Of a stretch of 64,000 nt of DNA, positions 63,190 to 64,000 are shown piece by piece. The stretch is from an uncultured Kordia sp. (GTDB lineage Bacteria > Bacteroidota > Bacteroidia > Flavobacteriales > Flavobacteriaceae), in contig NZ_CANLEA010000012.1 in the NCBI RefSeq assembly GCF_947489565.1, positions 124,001-188,000 on the forward strand. Reading direction: 5' to 3'. The number at the start of each line of letters is the position of its first letter. Positions within the stretch are counted from its first letter, which is position 1. The notes beneath the pieces are model-generated. The model searched no databases. It had not been told where the DNA came from and saw only the letters and a list, made by a program, of their open reading frames with translations. The position numbers and the translations under genes are program-made.

Positions 63190-64000
63190 TTAAATCAATC
63201 GGTTGTTTTTCAATTGTTTTCGGAATTCTTTTGGAGAAATATTGGTATGTTTTTTAAAAACTCTGCTAAAATATAAAGGATCGTTATAGCCTACTTCATA
63301 AGCAATATCTTTGATGGAATTATTGGTTAGAAATAGCTTATTTTTTGCACTAGCAATGCGTTTTAAATTGAGAAGTGTTACAAAACTATTTTGGAAGTAT
63401 TTTTTACATAAGCGATTGAACGTAGAGACAGATACTTCTATTTTTTTTGCATAAAATTCGGCAGAAGATTCTTTGATAAAATGCGCATCTATCAATTTTT
63501 CTATTTGATAATGTATGTTTTCTTTCCTTGCAGATTCAATTTTTTGTTTTCCTTTTTTATAGCGAACTGCTTGTATGAGAAGCATTTTTAATTGACTTGC
63601 TATCATGTCTTGTTGCCCAATATTTTTCTGTGATAGTTCCGCTTGTATCTTAGCATAATAGCTACATAAATCGTCATATTCTATTTGAGAACAGCGCAAT
63701 ATGGTATCATTCATAAAATTATTGAACAATAATCCTTGACAACCAATATCTTTTGCATGAATGTCGATACAGAAAAAATCAGGATGAAACTGAATGCATA
63801 CTCCTTCAAAATTTCCTTTGAATTGTAGTTTTTGATACGGATAGTAAAATAAGATATTCTGTTTCGCAATTGCTTTTTCGTTCCCATCGGTAGTTACGGT
63901 ACAATTGGCATCAGTAAAGAAAAAGACTCCATAAAAATTTGGATTTTTAAAGAGAGCTGAAAATGAGTCATTTGCGATAATGGATACCGTTAATATCTTT
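63190..64000 (-). CDS. AraC-family regulator, 5' end outside window
   Basis: The DNA-binding end is clear (about the last 100 residues: FYAKKIEVSVSTFNRLCKKY, then IKDIAYEVGYNDPLYFSRVF and KKHTNISPKEF). Upstream of the TTG at 63729 the same frame stays open to the window edge (…NFYGVFFFTDANCTV…, YYPYQKLQFKGNFEG), giving a cupin-like sensor domain. The true start is therefore outside, and a start at 63729 is wrong. It is on the same strand as and upstream of the HTHP gene, and may regulate it. Confidence 0.85.
   Translation of the reverse strand, partial: KILTVSIIANDSFSALFKNPNFYGVFFFTDANCTVTTDGNEKAIAKQNILFYYPYQKLQFKGNFEGVCIQFHPDFFCIDIHAKDIGCQGLLFNNFMNDTILRCSQIEYDDLCSYYAKIQAELSQKNIGQQDMIASQLKMLLIQAVRYKKGKQKIESARKENIHYQIEKLIDAHFIKESSAEFYAKKIEVSVSTFNRLCKKYFQNSFVTLLNLKRIASAKNKLFLTNNSIKDIAYEVGYNDPLYFSRVFKKHTNISPKEFRKQLKNNRLI

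Noticed and set aside
63190-63729. Complete 179-residue AraC protein starting at 63729
   Set aside because: The frame stays open upstream to the window edge with sensor-domain sequence, and the apparent start is an internal TTG codon for Leu.

Overview
The window reads as chromosome from a marine Flavobacteriaceae bacterium; Kordia or a close relative is my guess. The reasons are AT-rich DNA, almost no Shine-Dalgarno sites, promoters of the Bacteroidota form TTG-N(17-24)-TAnnTTTG, a type IX secretion (T9SS) type-A sorting domain, TonB receptors with a carboxypeptidase-like N-terminal domain, and many TPR/7TM one-protein regulators with LuxR- or AraC-type DNA-binding ends. The genus is inference; the phylum is secure.

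Layout. (1) 1-10809, minus strand: four very large or unfamiliar genes in one operon. The second ends in a nucleotidyltransferase-like domain and is followed at once by a small candidate immunity gene, so it looks like a polymorphic toxin. (2) 10810-12774: a gene-poor stretch with a conserved 50-residue protein, tRNA-Arg(ACG), and a ParE/RelE-type toxin-antitoxin pair. (3) 12775-20243: a complete sucrose-use locus: LacI regulator, two tandem palindromic operators, TonB receptor, MFS transporter, GH100-like invertase and fructokinase. (4) 20244-31451: dispersed terminator-linked repeats, an LprI-like protein, a giant BspA/HYR surface protein, a frameshifted TPR-LuxR regulator and a VCBS-repeat T9SS cargo. 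(5) 31987-41271: a 7TM regulator, a 2341-residue metalloprotease/leucine-rich-repeat protein, and a frameshifted peptide-precursor gene. (6) 41313-52448: lipoprotein, S9 peptidase, a double-glycine peptide with an AraC-type TPR regulator and an ABC peptide-exporter-like protein lacking its protease domain, then NTR-domain, membrane, PhoD and endonuclease V genes. (7) 52652-57271: a haem-motif lipoprotein and a patatin phospholipase, converging on a 1.4-kb gene-free region that carries three tandem minus-strand small-RNA-like units and two further hairpins. (8) 57421-64000: an MBL-rhodanese protein, an SDR / AhpD-like / amine-oxidase / AraC cluster, two more double-glycine small peptides, a hexameric tyrosine-coordinated haem protein, and an AraC regulator cut by the window end.

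The most unusual items are the tandem small-RNA array (54160-54736), the toxin operon at the left end, the scattered double-glycine peptide precursors (one of them frameshifted) with no modification enzymes in view, the A9 frameshift in a regulator, and a dispersed repeat that ends like a tRNA and always sits directly before a terminator hairpin.
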